The notes under the pieces were generated by a model that did no database searches, was not told where the DNA came from, and saw only the letters and a list, made by a program, of their open reading frames with translations. A DNA stretch of 64,000 nt, taken from contig NZ_BMTU01000006.1 of the NCBI RefSeq assembly GCF_014649835.1, positions 1 to 64,000 of the forward strand, in the 5' to 3' direction. The stretch comes from Streptomyces pilosus. Lineage in GTDB: Bacteria > Actinomycetota > Actinomycetes > Streptomycetales > Streptomycetaceae. Below, piece after piece: positions 36,710-45,831 of this stretch. Each line of letters opens with the position of its first letter. Position 1 is the first letter of the stretch. The position numbers and the translations under genes were made by a program.

Positions 36710-37348
36710 ATGAGCACGCACCACGCCCCGTCACTCCAGGGGTCCCTGTTCGACCAGGCCGACGAGCTGCGGCTGGGCCCGCTCGACGGGGTGCGCCGCA
36801 CCGAACTGGGCCGTGGCGCCTGGATCGACGTCCTGCCGGGATGGCTCGGCGGTTCCGACGCGCTCTTCGAGCATCTGGCCGCCGAGGTCCCCTGGCGGGC
36901 GGAGCGGCGGCAGATGTACGACCACGTCGTGGACGTTCCCCGGCTGCTGGCGTACTACCGGGCGGGCGACCCGCTGCCGCACCCGGTGCTGACCGAGGCG
37001 CGCGGGGCGCTCGGCGCGCACTACGCCGGCGAACTGGGCGAGCCGTTCGCCACCGCCGGGCTCTGCTACTACCGGGACGGCCGGGACAGCGTCGCCTGGC
37101 ACGGCGACCGGATCGGCCGGGGCGCGCGCGAGGACACCATGGTCGCCATCCTCTCGGTGGGCGCGCCCCGCGACCTGCTGCTGCGTCCGGTGGGCGGCGG
37201 GGAGACCGTGCGCCGTCCGCTCGGGCACGGCGACCTCATCGTGATGGGCGGCTCCTGCCAGCGCACCTGGGAGCACGCCGTCCCCAAGTCCGGCCGCGCC
37301 GCCGGACCGCGCATCAGCGTCCAGTTCCGCCCGCGCGGGGTCAACTGA
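36710..37348 (+). CDS. AlkB-like 2-oxoglutarate/Fe(II) dioxygenase
   Basis: A 212-residue dioxygenase of the AlkB class that repairs alkylated bases (1-methyladenine, 3-methylcytosine) by oxidative demethylation, or demethylates nucleic acids. The iron ligands are His131 and Asp133 (WHGDRIG) and His189 (TWEHAVPK); Arg201 and Arg207 in RISVQFRPR fit 2-oxoglutarate binding. Complete catalytic set. The start ATG has a weak ribosome site and lies ten bases after a GGGTAC hexamer, suggesting a short leader. Divergent from the tetR operon. An SOS-like box upstream supports a repair role. Confidence 0.88.
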   Translation: MSTHHAPSLQGSLFDQADELRLGPLDGVRRTELGRGAWIDVLPGWLGGSDALFEHLAAEVPWRAERRQMYDHVVDVPRLLAYYRAGDPLPHPVLTEARGALGAHYAGELGEPFATAGLCYYRDGRDSVAWHGDRIGRGAREDTMVAILSVGAPRDLLLRPVGGGETVRRPLGHGDLIVMGGSCQRTWEHAVPKSGRAAGPRISVQFRPRGVN

Positions 37349-37465
37349 CCGGCCCGCGGCCCGTACCCACCCCCGCCGGGTGTCCCGGCCCGCCGCCCGC
37401 CGCCCCTGCGTCATCTGCTTTCCTTCTCCCGTCGGACACGGACGACGAGACGACTCGGGGCGGTC

Positions 37466-38212
37466 ATGCGGGCGACAGTGCGACACGTGGCGGACGGCAC
37501 CTACCTGGTGCACGGCACGCACACCAACTGGGTGATCCTCACCGAGGGGGACGCCGTCACGCTGATCGACACCGGATACCCCGGTGATCGCCCGGGGCTG
37601 CTCGCCTCCCTCGCGGAGGTGGGGAGTTCGCCCGGGGCGGTGACGGCCGTGCTGATCACCCACGCCCACAACGACCACCTGGGCTCCGCCGAGTACCTGA
37701 GCGCCGCGTACGGCATTCCCGTGTACACCCACGAGGCCGAAGTCCCGCACGCGCGACGGGACTTCCTGCACCAGGTGAGCGTCGGGCAGGTGCTGCGCAA
37801 CGGATGGCGGCCGGGTGTGCTGCCGTGGGCCGCGCACGCCCTGCGCCGCGGCGGAACGGCGGACGTCGCGGTCACCGCGCCCCAGCCGTTCCCGGGGTCC
37901 GGTCCGCTCGACCTGCCCGGCCGGCCCGTGCCCGTGCACACCCCGGGCCACACCGCCGGGCACTGCGCCTTCCATCTCCCCGGGCGGGGGGTCGTGGTGT
38001 CCGGCGACGCCCTGGTGAACGGTCACCCCACCTCGCGGACCGAGGGGCCGCAGATGCTGACCGACATGTTCCACCACGAGCGCGCCACCGCCGTGGCCTC
38101 GCTGGACGTCCTGGGCGGGCTCGACGGCGACCTGCTGCTGCCCGGACACGGCCCGCTGTACGAGGGGCCCGTCCGCGACGCCGCCCGGCTGGCCCGGGAG
38201 CGCGCGCACTAG
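37466..38212 (+). CDS. Metallo-beta-lactamase-fold hydrolase
   Basis: A 248-residue MBL-fold protein. The metal motif THAHNDHLG is near residues 70-78, a second His in HTPGHTAGH near 158-166, the bridging Asp in SGDALV near 180, and the last His in LLPGHGPL. Both zinc sites look complete. It is glyoxalase II/hydrolase-like and may process thioesters or lactones; the substrate is unknown. It has no signal peptide. It stands 118 bp after the alkB-like gene and 40 bp before a DUF4032 gene on the same strand, so some cotranscription is likely. Confidence 0.84.
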   Translation: MRATVRHVADGTYLVHGTHTNWVILTEGDAVTLIDTGYPGDRPGLLASLAEVGSSPGAVTAVLITHAHNDHLGSAEYLSAAYGIPVYTHEAEVPHARRDFLHQVSVGQVLRNGWRPGVLPWAAHALRRGGTADVAVTAPQPFPGSGPLDLPGRPVPVHTPGHTAGHCAFHLPGRGVVVSGDALVNGHPTSRTEGPQMLTDMFHHERATAVASLDVLGGLDGDLLLPGHGPLYEGPVRDAARLARERAH

Positions 38213-38252
38213 GGTGAGGTGACGATCACCGCGAGACGAGGACACCGCAGCC

Positions 38253-39485
38253 ATGGCACTGCAGATCAACGCCACCAACCCGGAGCATCCCGCGCTCCTG
38301 TTGGAACTGCCGTGGCACCTGCCGCTGGAGGACTGGCCGGAGGAGTACCTGGTGCCGCTGCCGCGCGGCATCTCCCGGCACGTGGTGCGCTACGCGCGCG
38401 CCGGTGACGAGGTCATCGCGGTCAAGGAACTCGCCCAGCGGCCCGCCCTGCGGGAGTACGAGCTGCTGCGCGACCTGGACCGCATCGGTATCCCGGCGGT
38501 GGACCCGCTCGCCGTGGTCACCGGCCGCACCGACCCCGGCGGGGAGCCGCTGGAGAGCGTCCTGGTCACCCGGCACCTCGGCGGTTCGATGCCGTACCGG
38601 TCGATGTTCGAGACGACGCTGCGCCCGGCGACCATGCACCGGCTGATGGACGCGCTCGCCGTGCTGCTGGTCCGGCTGCACCTGGCCGGGTTCGCCTGGG
38701 GCGACTGCTCGCTGTCCAACACACTGTTCCGGCGGGACGCGGGCGCCTACGCCGCCTACCTCGTGGACGCGGAGACCGGGGACCTGCACCCCGAACTCAG
38801 CACGGGGCAGCGCGAGTACGACCTCGACCTGGCCCGGGTCAACATCAGCGGCGAACTGCTCGACCTGGAGGCCTCCGGGGCACTGCACCCCTCCGTCGAC
38901 CCGATCGAGTTCGGCACCGAGATCTGTGCCCGCTACCAGGGCCTGTGGCAGGAGCTGACCCGCACCTCCGTCTACCCGGCGGGCAAGTACCACTACATCG
39001 AGCGCCGCATCCGGCGCCTGAACGACCTCGGTTTCGACGTGGCCGAGATGCAGATCGAGCACGCCTCCAACGGCGACACGGTCACCTTCGTGCCGAAGGT
39101 CGTCGACGCCGGCCACCACCAGCGGCAACTGCTGCGACTGACCGGGCTCGACGCCGAGGAGAACCAGGCCAGGCGGCTGCTGAACGACCTGGAGAGCTGG
39201 ATGGCCACCCAGGACGACTACGCCCCGGGCGACCCCCTCGGCGCCCGTCCGGAAGTCCTCGCCCACCGCTGGGTGCGCGAGGTGTTCCGGCCCACCGTGC
39301 GTTCCGTGCCCCCCGGACTGCGCGGCCCGATGGACCCCGCGGAGATCTACCACGAACTCCTGGAGCACCGCTGGTACATGTCCGAACGGGCCCAGCACGA
39401 CATCGGTCTCGACACGGTCGTCGAGGACTACATCCGGAACATCCTGCCCAGGGCCCGCACCACCCTCCAGCCGACGGAGGACTGA
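38253..39485 (+). CDS. DUF4032 protein with a kinase-like core
   Basis: A 410-residue protein of the DUF4032 family. The N-terminal half has features of a small kinase fold: EVIAVKELAQRP with a candidate Lys, FAWGDCSLSNTLF as a catalytic-loop-like element (GDxxxxN), and YLVDAETGD as a DFG-like element, similar to lipopolysaccharide/RIO-type kinases. The C-terminal half is the conserved DUF4032 domain (HRWVREVFRPTV). Role unknown. ATG 38253 is reasonable though the ribosome site (GACGAGGA) is modest. Its end lies 13 bp from the convergent uspA gene. Confidence 0.82.
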   Translation: MALQINATNPEHPALLLELPWHLPLEDWPEEYLVPLPRGISRHVVRYARAGDEVIAVKELAQRPALREYELLRDLDRIGIPAVDPLAVVTGRTDPGGEPLESVLVTRHLGGSMPYRSMFETTLRPATMHRLMDALAVLLVRLHLAGFAWGDCSLSNTLFRRDAGAYAAYLVDAETGDLHPELSTGQREYDLDLARVNISGELLDLEASGALHPSVDPIEFGTEICARYQGLWQELTRTSVYPAGKYHYIERRIRRLNDLGFDVAEMQIEHASNGDTVTFVPKVVDAGHHQRQLLRLTGLDAEENQARRLLNDLESWMATQDDYAPGDPLGARPEVLAHRWVREVFRPTVRSVPPGLRGPMDPAEIYHELLEHRWYMSERAQHDIGLDTVVEDYIRNILPRARTTLQPTED

Positions 39486-39498
39486 GCCGGCCGCGGCC

Positions 39499-40371
39499 TC
39501 AGGCGGGCGGGACGACCGCCACCGGGCAGTCCGCGTGGTGCAGGACGCCGTAGGCCACCGAGCCGATCCGGGTGCCCACCGCGGTGCGGCGGGCGCGGCG
39601 GCCGACGACCATCAGCTGGGCGGTGCCCGACACCGACAGCAGCACCTGCCCCGCGCTGCCCATCTCCACGTGCTCGACCACGTGCACGTCCGGGTAGCGC
39701 TCCCGCCAGGGGGCGAGGGCCGCCGCCAGGGCCTTCTGCTCGAACGGTTCGAGGCCGCCGGCCTCGTCGAGGAGCTGGAGGGAGGAGGGGCTGTAGGCGA
39801 ACACCGGCGGCAGCGCCCAGGCACGGACGGCCCGCACCGTCGCCCCGCGCCGGGCGGCGGTCTCGAAGGCGAAGCCGAGGGCCGCCGCGCTGTCCTCCGG
39901 GTCGCCCTGCTGCCCGACGACGATCTCGTGCCCGGCGACCTCCTGGGAGGCCCGGTCCCCGGCGCGGACGAACACGATCGGCCGGCGCGCCCCGACGATC
40001 ACCTGCTGGCCGACCGAACCGACCAGGAAGCCGATGATCCGGCCGTGCCCGCGCGAGCCGAGCACCAGCATCTCCGACTCGGCCGCCAGCGCCGTCAGCG
40101 TCTCCACGGCGTCGCCCTCGTGGACGTCCGTGCTCACGGACAGCTCCGCGTGCCGGTCCCGGACGGTGCGGGCCGCCTCGTCGACCGAGTCGCGCACCCA
40201 CTGCTCCTGGGTGGCCCTGTCACCCGTCTCCACCGCGCCGCCCGGCTCGAACGTCCAGGCGTGCACCACCCGGAGCGGCAGTCCCCGGCGGACCGCCTCC
40301 CTGGCCGCCCAGTGCAGCGCGGCGAGGCTCTCCTCGGTTCCGTCGATCCCTGCCGTGATCGGGCGCGTCAT
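39499..40371 (-). CDS. Universal stress protein with two UspA domains
   Basis: A 290-residue protein made of two tandem Usp domains (about 1-140 and 148-290). Each ends with an ATP-binding signature: VLGSRGHGRIIGFLVGSVGQQVI in the first, the diverged VVGRRARRTAVGTRIGSVAYGVL in the second, where the phosphate-binding G-x-x-G pattern is partly lost. Streptomyces and mycobacteria use such tandem Usp proteins in dormancy and stress. ATG 40371 follows GGGAGGAA. No sigma-B-type element is visible directly upstream. Convergent with the DUF4032 gene. Confidence 0.88.
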   Translation of the reverse strand: MTRPITAGIDGTEESLAALHWAAREAVRRGLPLRVVHAWTFEPGGAVETGDRATQEQWVRDSVDEAARTVRDRHAELSVSTDVHEGDAVETLTALAAESEMLVLGSRGHGRIIGFLVGSVGQQVIVGARRPIVFVRAGDRASQEVAGHEIVVGQQGDPEDSAAALGFAFETAARRGATVRAVRAWALPPVFAYSPSSLQLLDEAGGLEPFEQKALAAALAPWRERYPDVHVVEHVEMGSAGQVLLSVSGTAQLMVVGRRARRTAVGTRIGSVAYGVLHHADCPVAVVPPA

Positions 40372-40430
40372 GCGGTTCCTCCCGGTGTCGTGTCCACTGC
40401 GCGGGCTCCAGTCTTCCCTACGCTGGCCGC

Positions 40431-40784
40431 ATGACTCTGAGGTGGGAGCAGGTAGTGGTGGACGCGGCCGATCCGGTGGCCCTCGGACGCTGGTGGTGCG
40501 AGGCGCTGCGCTGGGTGGTGGTGAACGACGCCCCCGGCGAGTTCGAGATCCGGCCGTCGCCGGACCGGCTGCCGGGCCTGATCTTCGAACCGGTGCGGGA
40601 GGCCAAGGCCGGCAAGAACCGGCTGCACCTGGACTTCCGGCCCGAGGACCAGGACGCGGAGGTGGCCCGTCTCCTCGCGCTCGGCGCGCGCCGGGTGGAC
40701 ATCGGGCAGGGCGAGCAGTCCTGGGTGGTCCTCGCGGACATCGAGGGCAACGAGTTCTGCGTGCTGTCGTCCCGCCCCGGGTGA
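40431..40784 (+). CDS. VOC / glyoxalase-like domain protein
   Basis: A 117-residue single VOC domain of the Glyoxalase_6 type (VVVDAADPVALGRWWCEALRW, then NRLHLDFRP and DIEGNEFCVLS). The His-Glu pairs that bind metal in this fold are at HLDF and NEFC. Small cytoplasmic protein of unknown substrate. There is no strong ribosome site before ATG 40431 and the transcript may be leaderless. Divergent from uspA with 59 bp between the starts. Confidence 0.8.
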   Translation: MTLRWEQVVVDAADPVALGRWWCEALRWVVVNDAPGEFEIRPSPDRLPGLIFEPVREAKAGKNRLHLDFRPEDQDAEVARLLALGARRVDIGQGEQSWVVLADIEGNEFCVLSSRPG

Positions 40785-40895
40785 GGCCCGCCCGTTCCTG
40801 AGCGGGCCGGCGCGAACGCACATACGATGGCAGGGCCGGTGCGGTGGCCGGACCGGGGCCGCCGTGCCGGGAGCCTACCGTCACGTGGGGGACGT

Positions 40896-42572
40896 ATGAC
40901 CGAGGCCGCCGGCGCAGCGCGGACCGTCATCATGACCGTCGACGACGACCCCGGGGTCTCCCGCGCCGTGGCCCGGGACCTGAGGCGGCGCTACGGCGCG
41001 TCGTACCGGATCGTGCGCGCGGAGTCCGGCGAGTCGGCGCTCCAGGCGCTGCGCGAGCTGAAGCTGCGCGGCGACCTCGTCGCCGTGATCCTCGCCGACT
41101 ACCGGATGCCGCGGATGAACGGCATCGAGTTCCTGGAGCAGGCGGTGGACGTCTTCCCGGGCGCGCGGCGGGTGCTGCTGACCGCGTACGCCGACACCGG
41201 CGCGGCGATCGACGCGATCAACGTCGTCGACCTCGACCACTACCTCCTCAAACCGTGGGACCCGCCGGAGGAGAAGCTCTACCCGGTCCTGGACGACCTG
41301 CTGCGGGCGTGGCGAAGCAGCGACCACCGGCCGGTGCCCAGCACCAAGGTGGTCGGACACCGCTGGTCGGCGCGTTCCTCGGACGTACGGGAGTTCCTGG
41401 CCCGCAACCAGGTGCCCTACCGGTGGTACTCCTCCGACGAGCCGGAGGGACGGCGGCTGCTGGCCGCCGCGGGCGAGGACGGCATACGGCTGCCGGTGGT
41501 GATCACACCGGACGGGGCGCCGCTGGTGGAGCCGGAGACGGTCGACCTCGCCGCCCGGGTGGGACTGGCGACGACCCCGGCGGCCGACTTCTACGACCTG
41601 GTGGTGATCGGCGGCGGCCCCGCCGGGCTCGGCGCGGCGGTCTACGGGGCGTCGGAGGGGTTGCGCACGGTGCTCGTGGAACGCTCGGCGACCGGCGGGC
41701 AGGCCGGCCAGAGCTCCCGGATCGAGAACTACCTGGGCTTCCCCGACGGGGTGTCGGGGGCGCAGCTCACCGACCGGGCACGGCGACAGGCCACCCGGTT
41801 CGGCGCGGAGATCCTCAGCGCCCGCGAGGTGACGGGACTGGAGGCCGCCGGCGCCGCCCGGATCGTGCGGTTCTCCGACGGTTCCTCGGTCGCCGCGCAC
41901 AGTGTGATCCTGGCGACCGGGGTGTCCTACCGGCGGCTGGCGGCCCCGGGCTGCGACGAACTGGGCGGCTGCGGCGTCTACTACGGGTCCGCGCTGACGG
42001 AGGCCGCCGCCTGCCAGGGACAGGACGTGTACATCGCCGGCGGCGCCAACTCGGCCGGCCAGGCGGCGATGTACCTGTCCCGGTTCGCCAAGTCGGTGAC
42101 GCTGCTGGTGCGCGGCCCGGACCTGGCGGCGTCGATGTCGTACTACCTGATCCAGCAGATCGACCGGGCGCACAACATCTCCGTGCGGTGCGGGACGGTC
42201 GTGGAGAGCGCCCACGGCGACGGCCACCTGGAAGGGCTGACCCTGCGCGACACCGGCAGCGGACGCTGCGAACGGGTCGACGCGCAGTGGCTGTTCGTGT
42301 TCATCGGCGCCGCCCCGCTGACCGGCTGGCTGGACGGCACGGTGCTGCGCGACGAGCGCGGGTTCATCCTCGCCGGACCCGATCTGACCGCCGACGGGCG
42401 GCCGCCGGCGGACTGGGAGCTGGACCGGCCGCCGTACCACCTGGAGACCAGTGTACCCGGGGTGTTCGTCGCGGGCGACGCGCGCGCGGAGTCCGCGAAG
42501 CGCGTGGCGTCCGCCGTCGGAGAGGGAGCCATGGCCGTGATGCTCGTCCACCGGCACCTGGAGCAGTCGTGA
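40896..42572 (+). CDS. Receiver domain fused to thioredoxin reductase-like flavoprotein
   Basis: A 558-residue fusion. Residues 10-135 are a response-regulator receiver with MTVDDDPG, the phospho-Asp in ILADYRMPRMNG and Lys in LLKPWD. A glutaredoxin/thioredoxin-like segment (about 150-225) lacks its usual CPxC and has RWSARSSDV in place of the active site. Residues 235-558 are a FAD/NADPH thioredoxin reductase-like module (GGGPAGLGAAVY, GGANSAGQAAMYL, VFVAGDAR). Its redox CxxC is also absent: the place reads GGCGVYYGSAL. It therefore cannot reduce thioredoxin in the classical way. Phosphorylation may control an NADPH-dependent flavin reaction. The next gene, a histidine kinase, overlaps by four bases and is the presumed phosphodonor. 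Confidence 0.86.
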   Translation: MTEAAGAARTVIMTVDDDPGVSRAVARDLRRRYGASYRIVRAESGESALQALRELKLRGDLVAVILADYRMPRMNGIEFLEQAVDVFPGARRVLLTAYADTGAAIDAINVVDLDHYLLKPWDPPEEKLYPVLDDLLRAWRSSDHRPVPSTKVVGHRWSARSSDVREFLARNQVPYRWYSSDEPEGRRLLAAAGEDGIRLPVVITPDGAPLVEPETVDLAARVGLATTPAADFYDLVVIGGGPAGLGAAVYGASEGLRTVLVERSATGGQAGQSSRIENYLGFPDGVSGAQLTDRARRQATRFGAEILSAREVTGLEAAGAARIVRFSDGSSVAAHSVILATGVSYRRLAAPGCDELGGCGVYYGSALTEAAACQGQDVYIAGGANSAGQAAMYLSRFAKSVTLLVRGPDLAASMSYYLIQQIDRAHNISVRCGTVVESAHGDGHLEGLTLRDTGSGRCERVDAQWLFVFIGAAPLTGWLDGTVLRDERGFILAGPDLTADGRPPADWELDRPPYHLETSVPGVFVAGDARAESAKRVASAVGEGAMAVMLVHRHLEQS

Positions 42573-44029
42573 GCGGCGGGCCGGCGCCGTGCAGCCCGCA
42601 GGAGATCGGCTCCCTGTTCCTGTTCGAGAAGCTCACCCCGGAACAACTGGGGCGGCTCTGCGGCGAGGGACGGGTCGAACGGTTCGAGCCGGGACCGGTC
42701 TACGCCGAGGGCGATCCCGCGACCTGCTTCTACGTCGTGCTGGAAGGCACCGTCGTGCTGTCCCGCCGGGTCGGCGGGGACGACGTCGAGGTCAGCCGCA
42801 CGTCCCAGCGCGGCGTGTACGCGGGCGCGATGCAGGCCTACCTCGGGGAGCGGGTCCCGCAGGTCTACACCAACTCCCTGCGCGTGACGGAGCCGACGCG
42901 GTTCTTCGTGCTGCCCGCGGACACGTTCGCGAGCATCATGCGGGAGTGGTTCCCGATGGCCGTGCATCTGCTGGAGGGACTGTTCTTCGGCTCGAAGAGC
43001 ACCCAGCGGGCCATCGGGCAGCGGGAACGGCTGCTGGCGCTGGGCTCGTTGTCGGCCGGGCTGACGCACGAGCTGAACAACCCCGCGGCGGCGGCCGTCC
43101 GGGCCACGGCCACCCTGCGCGAACGCGTGGGGAAGATGCGGCACAAACTGCGCGTCATCTCCGCGGGCGGCTACGACCGCGAGACACTGGCGCGTCTCGT
43201 CGAGATCCAGGAGCGCACGGCCGAGCAAGTCGCCAAGGCCCCCGTGCTCAGCCCCCTGGAGGCGGCGGACCGGGAGGACGCCCTCTCCGACTGGCTGGAC
43301 GACCACGGCATCGCCGAGGGCTGGCGGATCGCCCCCACCTTCGTACAGGCCGGACTGGACGCGGACTGGCTGGACCAGGTCGCGGCCGCCGTGGACGGGG
43401 AGGTCCTCCCCGGGGCGATCGGGTGGCTGAGCTACACGGTCGAGACGGAACTGCTGATGGACGAGATCGAGGACTCCACCAGCCGCATCTCGCACCTGGT
43501 CGACGCCGCCAAGGAGTACGCGCAGCTCGACCGCGCCCCCTTCCAGATCGCCGACGTGCACGAACTCCTCGACAGCACCCTGCTGATGCTGTCCGGCAAG
43601 ATCGGACAGAGCATCGAGGTGGTCAAGGAGTACGACCGCGGCCTGCCGCGGATCCCGGCCTACCCGGCGGAACTCAACCAGGTGTGGACCAACCTGATCG
43701 ACAACGCGGTCTCCGCCATGCGGCAGACGGGCGGCGGGGGCACCCTGACCGTGCGCACCGCACGGCAGCACGACCGGCTGCTGGTGGAGTTCCGCGACAC
43801 CGGGACCGGCATCCCGGCGGACATCCGGGACCGCGTCTTCGACCCGTTCTTCACCACCAAGCCGGTGGGCGAGGGCACCGGCCTGGGACTGGACATCTCC
43901 TGGCGGATCGTGGTGAACAAGCACCACGGGAGCCTGCGCTTCGACTCCGAGCCCGGCGACACCCGTTTCCAGGTGCTGCTCCCGCTCACCGCCCCGGACC
44001 CCGACGACACCCCCGAGGAGCCGGCATGA
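42569..44029 (+). CDS. Cyclic nucleotide-binding domain histidine kinase
   Basis: A 486-residue cytoplasmic kinase. Residues 10-140 form a cNMP-binding domain (LFEKLTPEQLGRLCGEG, FYVVLEGTVVL). The dimerisation His lies in LTHELNNPAAAAVR near residue 169, then comes a long helical region, and the GHKL ATPase carries TNLIDNAVSAM, DTGTGIP and GTGLGLDIS. The NNPA variant of the H box is typical of ZraS/NtrB-like HisKA kinases. GTG 42569 overlaps the previous stop by four bases. It should phosphorylate the receiver domain of the preceding protein; whether the sensor binds a nucleotide or only senses the partner is unknown. Confidence 0.88.
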   Translation: MSGGPAPCSPQEIGSLFLFEKLTPEQLGRLCGEGRVERFEPGPVYAEGDPATCFYVVLEGTVVLSRRVGGDDVEVSRTSQRGVYAGAMQAYLGERVPQVYTNSLRVTEPTRFFVLPADTFASIMREWFPMAVHLLEGLFFGSKSTQRAIGQRERLLALGSLSAGLTHELNNPAAAAVRATATLRERVGKMRHKLRVISAGGYDRETLARLVEIQERTAEQVAKAPVLSPLEAADREDALSDWLDDHGIAEGWRIAPTFVQAGLDADWLDQVAAAVDGEVLPGAIGWLSYTVETELLMDEIEDSTSRISHLVDAAKEYAQLDRAPFQIADVHELLDSTLLMLSGKIGQSIEVVKEYDRGLPRIPAYPAELNQVWTNLIDNAVSAMRQTGGGGTLTVRTARQHDRLLVEFRDTGTGIPADIRDRVFDPFFTTKPVGEGTGLGLDISWRIVVNKHHGSLRFDSEPGDTRFQVLLPLTAPDPDDTPEEPA

Positions 44030-44379
44030 CCAGCGAACACGCCATCGACCCGAGCGCCCCGCCGACCGGGACGGGATGCGCCGAGTGCGACGCCCAGGGC
44101 GGGTGGTGGTTCCATCTGCGGCGCTGCGCGAGCTGCGGCCACATCGGCTGCTGCGACAGCTCACCCGGCCGGCACGCCACGGCGCACTTCGAGGCCACCG
44201 GCCACCCCCTGGTGCGCAGTTACGAGCCGGGCGAGGTCTGGTTCTGGAACTACGCCACCGACGAACTGTACGAGTCCGGCCCCGACCTCGCCCCGCCCGT
44301 GAACCATCCCGCCGACCAGCCGGCGCCGGGCCCGGCGGGCCGGGTACCCGCGAACTGGACGCAGACGCTGCGCCGCTGA
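44026..44379 (+). CDS. UBP-type zinc finger protein
   Basis: A 117-residue protein with one ZnF-UBP domain: Cys18, Cys21 (CAEC), a CASCGHIGCCD cluster around residues 34-43, and histidines in RHATAHFEATGHPL. In eukaryotes the fold binds the C-terminus of ubiquitin; bacterial versions accompany redox or signalling proteins with unknown ligands. The ATG overlaps the kinase stop by four bases, so it is the third member of the receiver-TrxR/kinase operon. Its co-occurrence with TrxR-like proteins has been a repeated pattern in actinomycetes as I recall. C-terminal 40 residues are proline-rich. Confidence 0.85.
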   Translation: MTSEHAIDPSAPPTGTGCAECDAQGGWWFHLRRCASCGHIGCCDSSPGRHATAHFEATGHPLVRSYEPGEVWFWNYATDELYESGPDLAPPVNHPADQPAPGPAGRVPANWTQTLRR

Positions 44380-44471
44380 GCCGCACCGCCGGGAACCCCC
44401 GCCCGCCGCGCGTCGTTGACCGGACACCCCCACCCGGTCCGTGGGTGCGACGACATCATCCAGGCGGCGTG

Positions 44472-45767
44472 ATGAGCGAGTTGGTCCCCGGCGGCAATCT
44501 GCCCCTCCCCGGCGGCGCCGTGACGGTCCGGGTACCCGGTCCCTTCGACGTGGTCGCGCTGATCACGGACGGCGGCGGGAAGGTGCGCGGCGACACCGAC
44601 TTCGTGTTCTTCAACCAGCCGTCCGCCCCGGGCGCCCGGTTGGACGGTGACACCCTCACCGTCGACCCGGCGGCGCTGCGCCCCGGCGCCGCCCGGGTCA
44701 CGGTGGCCGTCGGCCCCGCCGGGCCGGACACCCCGTTCGCCGTCCTGCCCGTGCCGGTGCTCCGGGTCGCCGACGCCGGCGGACGCCCGCTCGCCCGGTT
44801 CTCGCCGCCGCCGGCCCGGCAGGAGACCGTGCTGCTCCTCGCGGAGATCTACCGGCGCGGCGAGGGGTGGCGGCTGAGGGCGCTGGGCCAGGGGTACGCG
44901 GACGGACTGGCGGGACTGGCCCGGGACTTCGGGGTCGACGTGGCGGACGACGGTGCCGTGGCCACCCGCGCGGGGGCCACCCCGACGCACACCGCGGACG
45001 GCTTCCTCGGCCGGGTGAACGCCGCGCGGGCCGCCGCCGGTGCACCACCGGTCAGCCATGACGCGCGGCTGGCCGCCGCCGCGCGGGAGCACGCCGGGAC
45101 GATGGCGCGGGGCGGGCGCCCGGCCGTCGAGGGCGTGGACGGCGTCTCGGTCCACCAGCGTCTGGTCAGCGCCGGGTACCCGTACCTGACGGTCGGCGAG
45201 CACCTGGTCTCCGGACCGCTGACCGTCGACGGGTTCGTCGAGCACTGCCTGCGCCACGAGGCGGCCCGCCGCACGGTGTGCGACCCGGCCTTCGTCCACG
45301 CGGCCGTGGCGTCCGCCGGGGGCACGGGGCCCGGCGGCACCTACTGGACGGCACTGTGGGCGGCTCCGCTCACCCCGGACGGTCTGGACCGCACGACGGA
45401 GGAGGTCGTCGACCTCACCAACCGGGCTCGCGCCCGGGCCGGACTGCCGCCGCTGACCGGCGACCCCCGGCTGACCGAGGCCGCGCAGGCGCACAGTGCC
45501 GACATGGTGGCCCGGGACTTCTACTCCCACACGGCGCCCGACGGCAGCGGGCCGCTGGACCGGGCCGCCGCCGCGGGCGCGGCACGGCGGACCGTCGGCG
45601 AGAACATCGCCTGCGGGCAGCGCTCGCCCGCCGAGGTGGTGGAGGGCTGGCTGCACAGCCCCGGCCACCGCGCCAACATCCTCGCCCCCGGGTTCACCCA
45701 CATCGGGGTCGGCTTCGCGGGCGGCGGCCGGGCGGGCACGTACTGGACACAGCTCTTCGGCGCGTGA
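44472..45767 (+). CDS. TerD-domain protein fused to two CAP domains
   Basis: A 431-residue fusion. Residues 1-155 are a TerD domain (LVPGGNLPLPGGAVTVRV, VVALITDGGGKV, DFVFFNQPSAPG), the calcium-binding domain of tellurite/stress proteins. Two CAP (SCP-PR1) domains follow, about 170-295 and 305-431. The second is canonical (HSADMVARDFYSHT, GENIACG, WLHSPGHRANIL, HIGVGFA). The first is degenerate and has lost most of the His/Glu pocket. There is no signal peptide, whereas CAP domains are usually secreted, so it is probably cytoplasmic. It is followed at 64 bp by an AIM24 gene, possibly the same stress module. Start ATG 44472 is adjacent to a GTG at 44469. Confidence 0.83.
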   Translation: MSELVPGGNLPLPGGAVTVRVPGPFDVVALITDGGGKVRGDTDFVFFNQPSAPGARLDGDTLTVDPAALRPGAARVTVAVGPAGPDTPFAVLPVPVLRVADAGGRPLARFSPPPARQETVLLLAEIYRRGEGWRLRALGQGYADGLAGLARDFGVDVADDGAVATRAGATPTHTADGFLGRVNAARAAAGAPPVSHDARLAAAAREHAGTMARGGRPAVEGVDGVSVHQRLVSAGYPYLTVGEHLVSGPLTVDGFVEHCLRHEAARRTVCDPAFVHAAVASAGGTGPGGTYWTALWAAPLTPDGLDRTTEEVVDLTNRARARAGLPPLTGDPRLTEAAQAHSADMVARDFYSHTAPDGSGPLDRAAAAGAARRTVGENIACGQRSPAEVVEGWLHSPGHRANILAPGFTHIGVGFAGGGRAGTYWTQLFGA

Positions 45768-45831
45768 CGGCCCGTCCCGAGGGTCCGGCCGGCCTTGGCG
45801 GAGGGAAGAGGTCCGGGGGAGGATGCCCTCC

